A stretch of 64,000 bases of DNA from positions 930,001-994,000 of the forward strand of contig MBPM02000003.1 in NCBI GenBank assembly GCA_001695595.3, read 5' to 3'. Shown piece after piece: positions 50,479 to 60,929 of this stretch (the first letter of the stretch is position 1; every line of letters begins with the position of its first letter). The translations under genes were made by a program, and so were the position numbers. The stretch is from Plasmopara viticola (lineage: Eukaryota; Oomycota; Peronosporomycetes; Peronosporales; Peronosporaceae). The notes beneath the pieces were generated by a model, which saw only the letters and a list, made by a program, of their open reading frames with translations, had not been told where the DNA came from and made no database searches.

Positions 50479-51527
50479 GGGAAATGACACCGGGCAGGCA
50501 CTTTTCGCTAACGGGCAGGCACTGATGTTTATATTGATTAGCATTTCTTCCCTGTGATTGGGTGGAAGGTTAATTCTCATTCGTGATATCAATCTCATAT
50601 GCTACACCAATCTCAAATGCAATTAATTTCAAAACTACTTTTCGACGTTAAAACCGCGACTTTTCACGCACCTTTGACGTATTCTTCCGCAGTAACAACA
50701 CCATGAACACCCTGCAAACTCTTGGCAAGTTCAATTACATCAACATATAGAGTTGACGTGACGGACAACTCAGGTGCAGGAAGTAGAGAAGCAGCTGGCA
50801 AACGCATTGTCTGCCAAGTCCTTCACAAGTCCGGCAGCTCGACAGCGACAGACGCACTGGCAACAACAATTTGCTTTGGAAAAGAGCTCGCTGTTGCGAC
50901 AAGTTGATGACGAATGTCGACGGGCAAGCGAAGCATTGCAAGCGGCGTCTGCGCTCAAAAATGACAAAGAGGCAGCCCAGCGAGAGCTTGATAGCGTCAA
51001 GGTGGAGCTATGTTTTCATTTAAGTTGTGGCCATCAGGTCTTGAAGAAAAATAGACACCAGTCGGTGATTAGTCTTGTGCGTGAGATCATTTCAGCGCTT
51101 AAAGAAGAGTTCAAAACAAGAACTCAAGCACTGCAAGCATGCTGGAAACAACAAGATTTATCGGTGAATTCCAAGCTTGAGCACTTGGCGTCACAACTAC
51201 GCTCTAGTCAAGGCAAGTTGGAAGTGCTGCAACGTTCCTCTGTTCATGCCAACGATGCGAATCAATTTCTGGAAGAGTCTTGGTCTATCCGGTACGATGA
51301 GCGAAGATCGCTTAAATTTGTTATTTCCAAAAGAAAGCAGCCGAAGCACAAAAACACTATTTCAAGCATCTGGCGAATTACGGACGTTAAAGCGAAGCCA
51401 AAAGAAGTTATCACGACTGAGAATTAACCCTCCAGCCAATCACAGAGAAGAAATGACAATCGATTTAATTCATATCAACATCATTGCCTGCCCTTTAGCG
51501 AAAAGTGCCTGCCCGGTGTCATTTCCC
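50479..51527. mobile_element. 1,049-bp TIR element flanked by TA, carrying an ORF
   Basis: Inverted termini of roughly 110-120 bp run from GGGAAATGACACCGGG inward at 50479 and, as the reverse complement, from 51527. They share GGCAGGCACTTTTCGCTAA, a second GGGCAGGCA, CTGTGATTGG and GGTTAATTCTCA, with a few differences and a small indel. TA lies directly outside each end (50477-50478, 51528-51529), consistent with a 2-bp target duplication as in Tc1/mariner-type insertions. No transposase is encoded, so it is non-autonomous. Its interior holds a 217-codon coiled-coil frame, suggesting a captured host gene fragment. Confidence 0.85.
50774..51427 (+). pseudogene. Coiled-coil ORF captured inside the TIR element
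   Basis: An open frame of 217 codons, but its first codon is GTG directly after an ACTCAG string, so it looks like an exon with a 3' splice site and not a complete gene. It encodes heptad-rich helix: EVEKQLANALSAK, LRQVDDECRRASEAL, then after a less helical stretch LEHLASQLRSSQGKLEVLQ. It stops inside the right terminal repeat. The source gene is not in this window and I cannot name it; myosin-tail, kinesin or centriolar proteins all have such helices. Expression is unknown. Confidence 0.55.
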
Positions 51528-51606
51528 TATGAATGTTGAAAGTTTAAAGATGATAAGTTTATAAATATCCCTGGTTGATGCAGCCAATCAATGTTCAGAA
51601 TACAAC

Positions 51607-51641
51607 TTACCAAATACAGGGCTAAGCCCTGTATTTGGTAA
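51607..51641. repeat. 35-bp near-perfect palindrome (17-bp arms, 1-base centre)
   Basis: TTACCAAATACAGGGCT, one A, then its exact reverse complement. It lies 80 bp outside the TIR element. It has no poly-T tract, so it is not an obvious terminator. Confidence 0.9.
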
Positions 51642-51847
51642 TTGAGAGGTGCTATTAAAAGTAGGATTTAACGAGGGGAATCAAGCCGCATCCGAAGATC
51701 GCTTACGCGCGCTCCCCCCATGCAAGGTGTTGTGCGACTTAATCACAAATCTTATCACGATGCAAAAATCAGTCTCTAAACTCAGATTAATCCTCTCACG
51801 CTAAATTGAATGCGTTAAGTTGTGTAGCAGATATCATTGCTTAGACT

Positions 51848-51931
51848 TTACGACGTGGTCATGATTCACAACAGCATATTTCAGACTTTGTATCATTACG
51901 ACGTGGTCATGATTCACAACAGCAAATTTCA
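51848..51931 (+). repeat. 36-bp direct repeat, 48-bp period
   Basis: TTACGACGTGGTCATGATTC and the following CACAACAGCA occur at 51848 and again at 51896 with one mismatch near the end. Confidence 0.85.
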
Positions 51932-52207
51932 TAATTTTGAGATGATGGTGCTACGAGTAGCGCCTCTAAAGATTGCACTTAACGACAGAAGTGAAGCACA
52001 GTATTGTCAAGTGTTTTTGCCGAAGTTGCCGCACAAATCAACAGAAATATAGTAGACCATACTTTCTGTGATCCGAATAAGTCGGGAAAAAAAAGGCAAA
52101 TAGCCGTTTTGTTGGTAAATTAAATGCTACAAAAAATGGCCTTATGGAATCTCAAAGCTCGAAAATATACTGTGCAAATACGATGTTTTAGTCGATCTGG
52201 TGTAACG

Positions 52208-53159
52208 ATGAAGCTAAAGCTCCTGCTTCTTAGTGACATCGGGGGCCAGATATACCGCGTAAACCAGTTGTGTGAAGAACTAGTGTGCTCCAAGGACTGC
52301 GACGTAAGCGCTGTGCTCGTGTCTGGAGGTCTGGTGGCTAAGCGCGAGCCGCGCGCTTACGATGCGCTGGAGGCAGTGGCAGCCGCCGAAGGAGACATGA
52401 TGGCGCTGATCTCGCGACTCGAAATGATAATCTGCCGCGTTATATATATCCCCGATGATGTACGCTACTGTGCATTGCAAAGGATAGACCGAGTGGCTGA
52501 TTGACAAGGCCGTGAATACATTGTGTTGAGCAGAACGACCCACCTACTACACACGGCAAAAGCGACTCGGTGCCATTCTTGACGCAGTACTCATCCAATG
52601 TAAATAACCGAGACGGGCAAATCGTTGAGGGTATGACGATCATGGGCGAAGCTCGCTATCTTAAGTAGGCCTTTTTTTCGGTCGAGCTCATGAAAAATCT
52701 CGACTTGTTGACTCTGCATAATGATAGACTGGTGAACGATGGGAAAAATCCAATGGAGGACCGTGACATGGTGCTGGTATTGCGTGACTCGACGGCAAAC
52801 ACGCCCTTGCCTGCCGTAGAGAGCTCTTTCTTTGCCGGTCTTCTCCCGATGCTGCAGTCCTACAAGCAAGAACAGCCGTGTGCGATCGAAATCATTGGCG
52901 GGAGCAACCAGCATCCACATGCGCAGCTTCCATTGATCTATCCAGGTGTAATTCTATATCAGCACATGGCTTGGGCAAGAGCAATTCGCAGAGACATTAT
53001 TTCGCTGACAGTTGACTGGTTTTTTGTCGTGCAGGTTCATTGCGATTAGGTCAGTACACGATCCTACAGCTTGAGAAAGATCCAATAGAGGCCAAATGGG
53101 GCGTTGCTGCCGTTATATCCCATCAGCTTGAGACAGAAGACAAAGAAGCGTCATCTTAA
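52208..53159 (+). pseudogene. Calcineurin-like phosphoesterase homologue lacking metal ligands, one in-frame TAG
   Basis: Exons 52208-52459, 52534-52945 and 53035-53159 join in phase through introns of 74 and 89 bp (GTACGC..GAGCAG and GTGTAA..GTGCAG), giving about 262 codons. The fold pattern is clear: KLLLLSDIGGQI, VLVSGGLVAKRE, IYIPDDNDPPTT, DMVLVLRDSTAN, EIIGGSNQHPHAQ, YPGSLRLGQYTIL. In active metallophosphoesterases these read DxH, GD, GNHD, H and GHxH. Here DIG, GG, DND, R and GSN replace nearly all ligands, so catalysis looks lost. A single TAG at 52666-52668 interrupts exon 2 just before a T7 homopolymer, with an unchanged frame on both sides. Either this is a recently broken gene or allele, or the base is a sequencing error and the protein is an intact pseudo-enzyme. 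An upstream in-frame ATG exists at 52124. Confidence 0.75.
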
Positions 53160-53238
53160 ACTTACTATAGAGCGTATAGTCAAGTGCCATCATGCGGTTG
53201 AACATCCGCGTCTTGTCATGTTTTTATCGTCTCGGTTG

Positions 53239-53250
53239 TCATTTTTAACT
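53239..53250 (+). promoter_or_regulatory. Initiator-like motif upstream of the UBA/coiled-coil gene
   Basis: TCATTTTTAACT, about 50 bp before the ATG at 53291, is close to the oomycete Inr/FPR pattern. Confidence 0.4.
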
Positions 53251-53290
53251 GCACGAATAAATTACCATTTTCAACCCTTATCCTCGAAAT

Positions 53291-55682
53291 ATGGGAACAG
53301 GAACAACGCATGACTCGGAATGTCCTAAGCCTCCGAGTTTGTGGGCCTTAGAACAGCTTCGTGTGCTAGTCATGTACGAATTTGAGCCGCCGCTAAACAG
53401 TCGCGAGCTTGTGGAAGCACTACGCGCCTGTAACAATCACGTGGAGCACGCGTGTCAGTATCTGAAAGCGAGCCGCCCCCTTCAAGGATCGATTGCGATC
53501 CCATCGTCTGCCCCTGTTCCTAGACAATTTACGAACATGGTGACGCCAGAGCGCGAAAAGCGGCGTCGTAGTATCTCGCCAGTGGACGACAAGGGTACGC
53601 CAAGCAAGCGACCTAAAGACTTGACTGCCTTGTTGACGGATACAGTCGAGAACAAGAAAGAGCATGAGGGGCGGACAATAGCAGATCTGCACCAGGACGT
53701 TGAGATGCCGTCTAGTGCTCCGGACTGTGCGAACGTGCAGCAATTGCTTGTGGAGACAGTTGAGGACCGTGCGGCTTCGAATCAGCCTTTGCGTAACCCG
53801 GACTGGGTGAATCAAGTCTGGACGATGTTGCATGTGCCGGCTGTCGTGGAGGTAACGATGCATCTTAACTCGACAGTCGACGCTTTAGTCACGTGGGTGA
53901 AAGGCGTGGACACTGAATGTGCACACGACATCCAGACACAAGGAGCTGCCTTGATTGTTGAAGTGGTGGCTAGTTTGCCACCCCGCACGATTGAGAATAC
54001 TGTGAAAGTGGCGTGTTTACCAACGGATGAAGTGTTGGCAAAGAAAGACAGTGACGTGGATGCTCTTGCACAAGTGGAGAACGAAGCTGCTGATTGGAGT
54101 GCGTACGCTCGCGCAAATGCGGCGAAATCCGCCATTGAGTCTTTGTCTGCAGCATGTAAAGCGTACATGGATCGACTTGCTTGGTTCAAAGACGCCGACG
54201 AGCAGATTCGTCAAGAGACGGCCGATGCAAAAGAAGTGCTTGAAGTGCTGAGCAGAAAACTGGGTGGGTTAGTAGAGACTTGTGCTCGTGACGTGAAAGA
54301 GGCTGAATTTGCACTGGGTGACGCGAAGCAAAAGAAGGAGGCCCGATCACTGGAGATTGTAGAATTTGTGTATCAACGACGCCAAGAACTCTTGGAAAAG
54401 GGCGAGACGGAAGCGAGTGCGACTCTTGATTCGGTCGTGGGAGTCTGGAAGAAAGACGACGTCGAAATGCAAGCATTATGGAGCTCTCGTAGCGAATGTG
54501 AGCGTCAAGTGAAAGCATCGGAACGCGCGTTACGAGTTGCTGAACATGCATTGGCATTTCACAACAATTTACAAGCATTGTTCCAGAAACATCATGAACA
54601 ATGTAAAGAAGCGTTAATGAGCTCGTCAAACGGGCTTAACAGAGGACGCGAATTGTCAAACGCTCGAGCGACTGCGGCTTTAAAAAGAATTGTGCCAATG
54701 CTCGCACGCGCGCTCTATCGGTACTATGATTTTCATTCGATTCAGCAGTCGAAAGCCAAGGAGGAATTGCATGACCAGGAGACTGCGTTAGCAGCCCATA
54801 ATGAGTACTTTGGCGACTCTGCTCCCATCAAAAAGGGAGATATTGAGCAACGGATTCGAGAATTTATCGGTGTCAAACAAAATTCCATGCACGTCGTCAT
54901 GGAAATTGCGGATCGCCAGCAGCAACTTTGGGAGGACAAGCAGAGAGTGTTGCCAGAATCAGTGCGCAGCTTACTGATTGATGAATTTAAGGCGTTTTGG
55001 ATACACCTGAGTGGACCAATGCAGGATGTAATTAGAAAGTTTGTCACGACGATTGAAGAAGCTGCAGGAGGTACGGTGGCAATACAAGCGCAGGAGCCGA
55101 TGCCCGAGTCGAGCATTTCTACAAGTGGTGGGAAGGAGCAGGTCATCCCAGCATTTACCGAGCCAGCATTGTTAAAGACGCATGTCGACGCTATTACGCC
55201 ATACCGGACGGCAATTTCACCCGTGGTTGCTCAGAACGAGACTAAGTGTTTGCGAAATGAGGAGATGGAGCAGAAGACGTGGACTACTGCGTTGCCTATC
55301 GACAATTCTGGAAAGGGAGTCTCTGTCTCTACACCTAGCAAAGCACCCCAAGACTTTAAAGTTGGTTCAATAATGTATTCCAAGATCACTGCGGGGGGAA
55401 GCTGCACACGTTTTGTTCGTGGCGTAGTACGGCAACATTTGGGTAATGATATGTATATGATGCAATACGACAATGGCGACAACTTTTCGGTGGGTGGCTC
55501 GTTCCTATTTACCAAGGAATTGGTACGTAACGCTAATGTTTTGGTTACTTGTGAGCTGTCTTGACATTTAAATGTAGATGGAACAGAGCTTAAAAATGGA
55601 CAAAAAAGCAACGCTTGATCAAGATGCCGAGATGGGGGATGCAGAGCAAGTCAGTAGCGAAAGCGTTTGTGGCTTGATGTAG
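53291..55682 (+). CDS. UBA-like / coiled-coil / Tudor-like protein, unclassified
   Basis: Exons 53291-55522 and 55578-55682 join in phase 0 through a 55-bp GTACGT...TGTAG intron, giving 778 residues; unspliced, the frame would run on to a stop at 55562-55564. Residues about 14-58 (LEQLRVLVMYEF to HACQYLKAS) have the three-helix pattern of a UBA domain. Basic segments REKRRRSISP and GTPSKRPKD near 86-110 look like nuclear localisation signals. Residues about 255-540 are long charged helices predicted to form coiled coil. Residues about 688-744 (FKVGSIMYSKI, then VRGVVRQHLG and MMQYDNGD) form a Tudor/SMN-like barrel that could read methylated residues. The last exon is acidic. I do not recognise a named orthologue. 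Ubiquitin binding plus a methyl reader would suggest a nuclear adaptor, which is inference. The upstream gap to the phosphoesterase homologue is only 131 bp. Confidence 0.85.
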
Positions 55683-55822
55683 CAAGCTTGGTAGTGAATT
55701 AATTAATATTGAGTCAAAGGCGAAAATTTGTTGTAAACATTGGGGTACATTTTTTTTTTTTATTATTTGTATGGAATCAGATTTTCTGAGTCTGATCAAG
55801 TGCGGTGATCGACGAGTCTCCA

Positions 55823-58800
55823 ATGAATTCTCATTTTCGCGAGAAGAACGCCGCAAGCGACACCTGGCTGGAGCAGCTTCAGGTCCGATGCATTGCTGTC
55901 CAGCTATTTTGTTCTGAGCTGATTTAGTGCTGCAGAACGAGCTGGTGTTAGCCCAGTACGAGGCGCAGAAATGGAAGGAAAAGTACTTTGTCGAGAAAAG
56001 GCGACGTCAAAAAGCAGCAAGAGATTTATTGGACCTTGTCATGCGCACCGATGAAGGCAAGGACGTTTCAACTGGTAAAGTCGTCGACAGAGTTGCAAGG
56101 TGAGCGGACACATCATGATGAATTGTTTGCAGATTATTCATGGTGTGGACTGTGTGGTTGATATTGTATGGCAACTCGTAGTAATCGAGATCACACGGCC
56201 ACATTACTGAGCCCCACTTTGTCATCGTTTGATTTTGACGACGATTCGAGCGAAGATGAGAGTGAGGAGAGTAACGATCAATCATTGGAGGCCTCGTCAA
56301 ATCTCAATGAGTCTGCAGTTGTGAACGAGACTCGTGTTGAAAATACCGAGGTGTCGAGTTCTCAAAGTGATGGTGATGAACCCTTTAATTCGTCCTTAGC
56401 ATGGAAAGTGCATGATCGACAATCACTCATGTTTCAAACGAAATCGACAGCGGGCATTCTTGGACGTGGGAGTCGATCATCGACTACTGGGTCTTCCTTA
56501 GAGGCTTTTAGTCGGTCATCCCGGCCTCATATCGATGGAAAGAACGAGCATGTAAAGCACCAACATCTCATGTACCGGATTATGTATGCCACTCCGTCCT
56601 CCTGCGACTTATGGCATGCACGAATACATCCACATAAACTGCAAAATGTGGCGCACTCGATTATGTATTCGATGCATATGAAGAAGGAGCATATTTTTGA
56701 GCGATTTTTTGTGACGGGAATGACTCCAAGTAATACAGAACAACCCGCCAGGTTCGCCAAACCAAGATTGCTCTATGACTTCCCAAACGTGAGTGAATAA
56801 ACATGTCGTGATTGTGTATATATTGTCGCTTAGTTTTTTTCGATTCTACCTTAACTGTTTTTATTGCTTGCCAGAGAATCAGTGATACACCTGATGAGTC
56901 TGTCGTTGATTTCTGCTTTCCACGAGGTGTACCCTTACTAACATGTAATTCTGAGCAAGCGAAGTCTGTTCAAGGTGTAGCAGTGTCAAAATGGTATACT
57001 GATATCGATTTAATTCAAAAGCAAGCTAAAGAAGCACCGGAAACAAGTGGCTACACTTTTCGCCTAACTGGTGCAAAAGGCGAAGTTTTATACGGCTTTT
57101 GTGTTGCACAATTAAGAGAAGTAACACCGGAGTATTCATCAGAGACGAGTTTGACGTCGAAAAAGCTCCTAGATCAAGTCGATGATTCTTCTGTACCGCT
57201 TTCTAGCAGAGAGAACGATCTGAACCGACCTTGCCAGATGGCACCGATGTGCTACTGCTTTACGAGCAAATTTCCATTTTATCGCCTTTACTTCACGGTA
57301 CGAATGTGTATTGTGTGACAAGTAGCGGCTAACGGGGTCTTGTGTGTGGTGCTTGTAAAATGATGCCAGCTTTTACGCATGATTGTTGAAAATGAGTTAT
57401 CTACTGCTTCTATTGGTGACTCTACAAAAAGGGTTGAGCACGCAGAGCAGTACGAAATAGTTTTGAGACCATCACTTGATCTTGCAGTGGCGTTTACAAT
57501 CTACCACGAAGAAAATGTAGGCTTGCGGGATCAGTATACGGACTTGAATAAACAAAGTAGTATGAATTCAATTGCAACAAAGCTAGACGTGTCGCCAGTA
57601 GATCGACGGGCTGTGCTGAGTGAAGATGTCACGACAACTATCGAGGATAATGAGTCCAGTACCGAGACGAGAAGACTTCCGAGTCAACTTCGGAAAAGCT
57701 TTAGCACTGACGATATTGACAATTGCGATTTAGTTAATGGGTGGATCATCGACAAACCTATGGTAAAGAGCATAAGTTCAAGCCAGCCTAAAGAATACGA
57801 ATGCGTAAATGTCGGCGATATCCTGGAATCAATCGACAGCATTGCAACGGGTACGTAGCTTGGATAGAAGGCGGACTCATGCTGATGATGACGAAGGTTT
57901 AATGCGTCATGTATGCCTGTAAGCATCTATGAGTTATAAGCAAACGCAGACTCTGCTAGTAAAAGGGCTTCGTCCAATGCGTCTTCGTTTTCGTAGATCT
58001 ACTCCAAAAGCTCAGACATCTCCAACAGCTTCTAGACGACCCAAGTGGCCTTGTGTCGTGTCATCTACCTCTGTCGATGTGCGGTAAAAGACAACCCACG
58101 CAATATATTCTCAAGAACTAATTGAATATCGTAATTTTGTAGATTTTGTATCGAGCACGACGAATCAAGATCAACGATCCGGGGCATTGGTCTTCGACTC
58201 GCTTTCCAACCTTCGATTTCAGCTATCAATTTCCAAAACGTCATTCCGACCGCTGGTCAGTCGGTGTGGTGCTACGCTATTCGTCACCCGACAAAGTCGT
58301 CGAGATCATGGCCAACTTGCTGCTTGAGAAGCAAATCGTAATCATGAGTGAAAGTCCAGCCAAGGTATCAGCCGTATGTACAGCACTTTTGCTCTTGCTT
58401 TCTCCTTTTCAGTGGCAGTCAACGTACATACCTCTCTTGCCTTCGAGTTTACTAGATTTCTTGCATTCACCCGTACCGTTCCTAGTGGGCTGTCATTCGC
58501 TAGACGATACTTCCGAATGGGCTGACGTCTGTTTCTACGACATTGACAAGGACCGCATTGTGGTGCCTGCTAGGACACGACATTGGGGTCCAAAGTCGAT
58601 TCCTAACGGGATAGAACTTTATCGCTTACTTCGAAAAGCGAGAGAACGCTTTTGCGCGCTACGTCCCACTAACAAACCGTGGTATGAGCTCTCTGCGGAG
58701 CAAGATACAATCATCACTTTGACGACGCAAGAAGCCGAGATTTTTTTGCGTGATATGGGCTTTAACATTTCTTCTCAAGACTTGGCAGCGTCAATATCAG

Positions 58801-59015
58801 GTAACTATGACTAGAGTGGTGTAAGTAAGACACATTGATTCACTGCTTTGCATTTAGGAGGCCAGAGCTTTTACGACCGATTGCGAGAAGAGGTAGCCAA
58901 AGAAGTGCGAAACAGCGTCTACGAGGACTACTTGGACGAATTCACCCAAACACAATTATTTTGCGAGTATTACGAAAGTCTTTTACAGCCAGAGGTACAA
59001 ACAGCCCAAGAGTAA
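55823..59015 (+). CDS. DENN-domain protein (putative Rab guanine-nucleotide exchange factor)
   Basis: Eight exons: 55823-55882, 55936-56099, 56182-56788, 56875-57297, 57370-57850, 57997-58083, 58156-58800, 58858-59015. All junctions are GT-AG and in phase; total 874 residues. The N-terminus is a charged helix (LEQLQNELVLAQYEAQKWKE), then an acidic Ser-rich linker. The uDENN part (DFCFPRGVPLL, YTFRLTGAKGEVLYGFCV, YCFTSKFPFYRLYF) is in exon 4. The cDENN part (FPTFDFSYQFP, SPDKVVEIMANLLLEKQIVI, SPFQWQSTYIPLLPSSLLDFL, SPVPFLVG) is in exon 7. The dDENN part (SFYDRLREEVAKEVRN, FTQTQLFCEYYESLL) is in exon 8. DENN proteins catalyse GDP-GTP exchange on Rab GTPases in membrane traffic. Exons 5-7 were placed by phase and by DENN-like text (DLLQKLRHLQQLLDD, CHLPLSM). 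A weaker alternative using 57960 and a GTGCGG donor also stays open. Confidence 0.85.
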
Positions 59016-59107
59016 TTTGGATGTGAAAGACTCTCAAAAGCCAACCTTGTTGATAGATAACGGGCTGGATCCATGCAGTGTATAATCAATAAGTAAGGTG
59101 GAACGTA

Positions 59108-60396
59108 TTAATAATCGACTACCTTCAAAATTGCCTCGAAATTTCGCAACGAATCGGGTACATAATGCTGAGATTGAACAATACAAGAATTAGCACTTCA
59201 CCAAAAGTAACACTATGCATAAGCGAGCAAACTAACCGATTCATACGCAAGTGGGAAGGGTATATCGTAGCCACACACGCGCTGAATAGGAGCTTCCAAG
59301 CTTAAGAAACATCTCTCTTGTATACTAGACGAAATTTCGGCGGCAAATCCACCAGATTTCTTCAAGCATGTCAGAGTATCATTATCGATACTGCAAAGCC
59401 AAATTTAACGTACCGGAGCTTCATGGCTGATGACGAGCCGACCCGTTTTACGGACAGAGTTTTCAATTGTGTCGGCATCCCAAGGAAATATTGTCTGCAA
59501 GTCTATAAGTTCACAACTGATACCAGCGTCCTCGGCATACCTACATGCTTCCTCGAGTACTCGCATTTGCGCACCCCACCCGACCACCGTGACATCCGTC
59601 CCTCGCCGTACGATCTCGGCCTCACTCAAGCTATGCACGTGCTCACCCACTGGCACCTGACTCGCATTAGTTCAATCAAGCACAAGTAGTGAGCAACTTG
59701 TTGCAACAAACTTTGCATTTAATTTACCTCTCCGACTGATGCGCGATACAGAGCCTTGGGTTCCAAGAAAATGACAGGGTTAGGATCTCGAATAGATGCC
59801 AGCAACAAACCCTTTGCTGTTTCCGGGTTTCGTGGTACAACCACTTTGAGCCCAGGGGTGTGTGCAAAGTACGCTTCAGGCGACTGCGAGTGGTAGTGGC
59901 CACCGTGACCCACAGCTCCGTATGGGGCTCGAAAAGTAAGTTTGCCGCAGTCAAATTCATTGCCCGAACGGTAACGAAACTTGGCCGCTTCATTTACAAT
60001 CTGATCAAAAGCTGGAAAAATGTAATCTGCAAACTGAATTTCAGCAATTGCTGTGCGGCCTGTGGACGCGTAGCCGATTGCAAATCCGGCAATGGCTTGT
60101 TCGCACAGTGGCGAGTTAAATACGCGATCACTGCCAAACTTTTCGCAGAGGTCTACAGAGCAGCGAAAGACACCACCAAACGCTACATCCTCGCCAAAGA
60201 GCACGGCAGTGGGATCTGTCTCCATGGCAACGCGCATGGCATCGTTGATGGCTGTAAACATATTCATTTGCTGCGTCTCCTGCACATGCAACGCGTCGTC
60301 CGCCTCCTCTTGTTCTTGTCTGAGTGCAGAGGATCCATGGAATGCTCGGAAAAGTGGAGTGCGTCGCAAACGACGAGCTTTCAACAAGCGCAACAT
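59108..60396 (-). CDS. BCKDHB: Branched-chain 2-oxoacid dehydrogenase E1 subunit beta, mitochondrial
   Basis: Four exons on the minus strand, 60396-59728, 59656-59414, 59359-59237 and 59167-59108, join in phase 0 (introns 71, 54 and 69 bp) to give 364 residues. The first ~25 residues ([20 protein letters not shown]) are Arg/Leu-rich without acids, a typical mitochondrial presequence. The E1-beta/transketolase-pyrimidine core is clear: [71 protein letters not shown], then the C-terminal domain [38 protein letters not shown] and [13 protein letters not shown]. With E1-alpha and thiamine diphosphate it decarboxylates the 2-oxoacids of Leu, Ile and Val. The exon-3 acceptor (CTTGAAG/AAATCT) is my choice by phase. 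The E2 subunit of the same complex lies 2.4 kb away. Confidence 0.95.
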
Positions 60397-60427
60397 GTCA
60401 GCAATGCACTTTTTTGGAGCTATTCAC

Positions 60428-60435
60428 GAGATGAG
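60428..60435 (-). promoter_or_regulatory. Initiator-like motif of the E1-beta gene
   Basis: CTCATCTC on the minus strand, about 35 bp before the ATG at 60396. It fits the Inr pattern moderately. Confidence 0.35.
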
Positions 60436-60494
60436 TTTCCTTGCGCCCGTTTATGAACGTTTCGTCTGCATCAACAGATGTGATATGATGCAGT

Positions 60495-60854
60495 ACAAAA
60501 ACCGAAAGTACACATTGATCCGCATAAATATAAGAAGAACGTTCATCGTCTAGCCGAATATAAGGTGCAGGTAGTAAGGTATTCGTCTATTATTACCCAA
60601 AATTTTATTCTGTTACTCATTACCACTTGGGGGATGCCCGCTTCAGTGTTTCAAGGAGCTTATGATTTCCATACAAAAAAAGTATACATTGATCCGCATA
60701 AATATAAGAAGAACGTTCATCGTCTAGCCGAATATAAGGTGCAGGTAGTAAGGTATTCGTCTATTATTACCCAAAATTTTATTCTGTTACTCATTACCAC
60801 TTGGGGGATGACCTCGCTTCAGTGTTTCAAGGAGCTTATTTTTCCATATAAAAT
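60495..60854 (+). repeat. 174-bp tandem duplication in a divergent promoter
   Basis: Two adjacent near-identical units (CATTGATCCGCATAAATATA at 60513 and again at 60687). They share GTCTAGCCGAATATAAGGTG, TATTACCCAAAATTTTATTC and CTTCAGTGTTTCAAGGAG, with a few substitutions and a 2-bp indel (GATGCCCGC versus GATGACCTCGC). They fill the region between E1-beta (leftward) and xylulokinase (rightward), so regulatory sites for both genes may be doubled. Confidence 0.92.
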
Positions 60855-60914
60855 GCATAAACTGAAGGGCCAAAGAGCGCGTATAAACGCCCCACGCATC
60901 TCTCTCTTCTCTCC

Positions 60915-60926
60915 TCATTTTTCAAT
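60915..60926 (+). promoter_or_regulatory. Inr/FPR core promoter of the xylulokinase gene
   Basis: TCATTTTTCAAT after a CT-rich stretch matches the oomycete initiator plus flanking promoter region (TCATTYYNCAWT) very closely. It ends only four bases before the ATG at 60930, implying a very short leader. Confidence 0.65.
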
Positions 60927-60929
60927 GCA

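Noticed and set aside
53420..55146. Several minus-strand frames of 120-150 codons inside the UBA/coiled-coil gene
   Set aside because: They are antisense shadows of a strongly supported 744-codon exon.
57851..58160. DENN gene as a frameshifted pseudogene
   Set aside because: A first pass suggested two frame breaks, but choosing acceptors ending at 57996 and 58155 restores phase through all eight exons.
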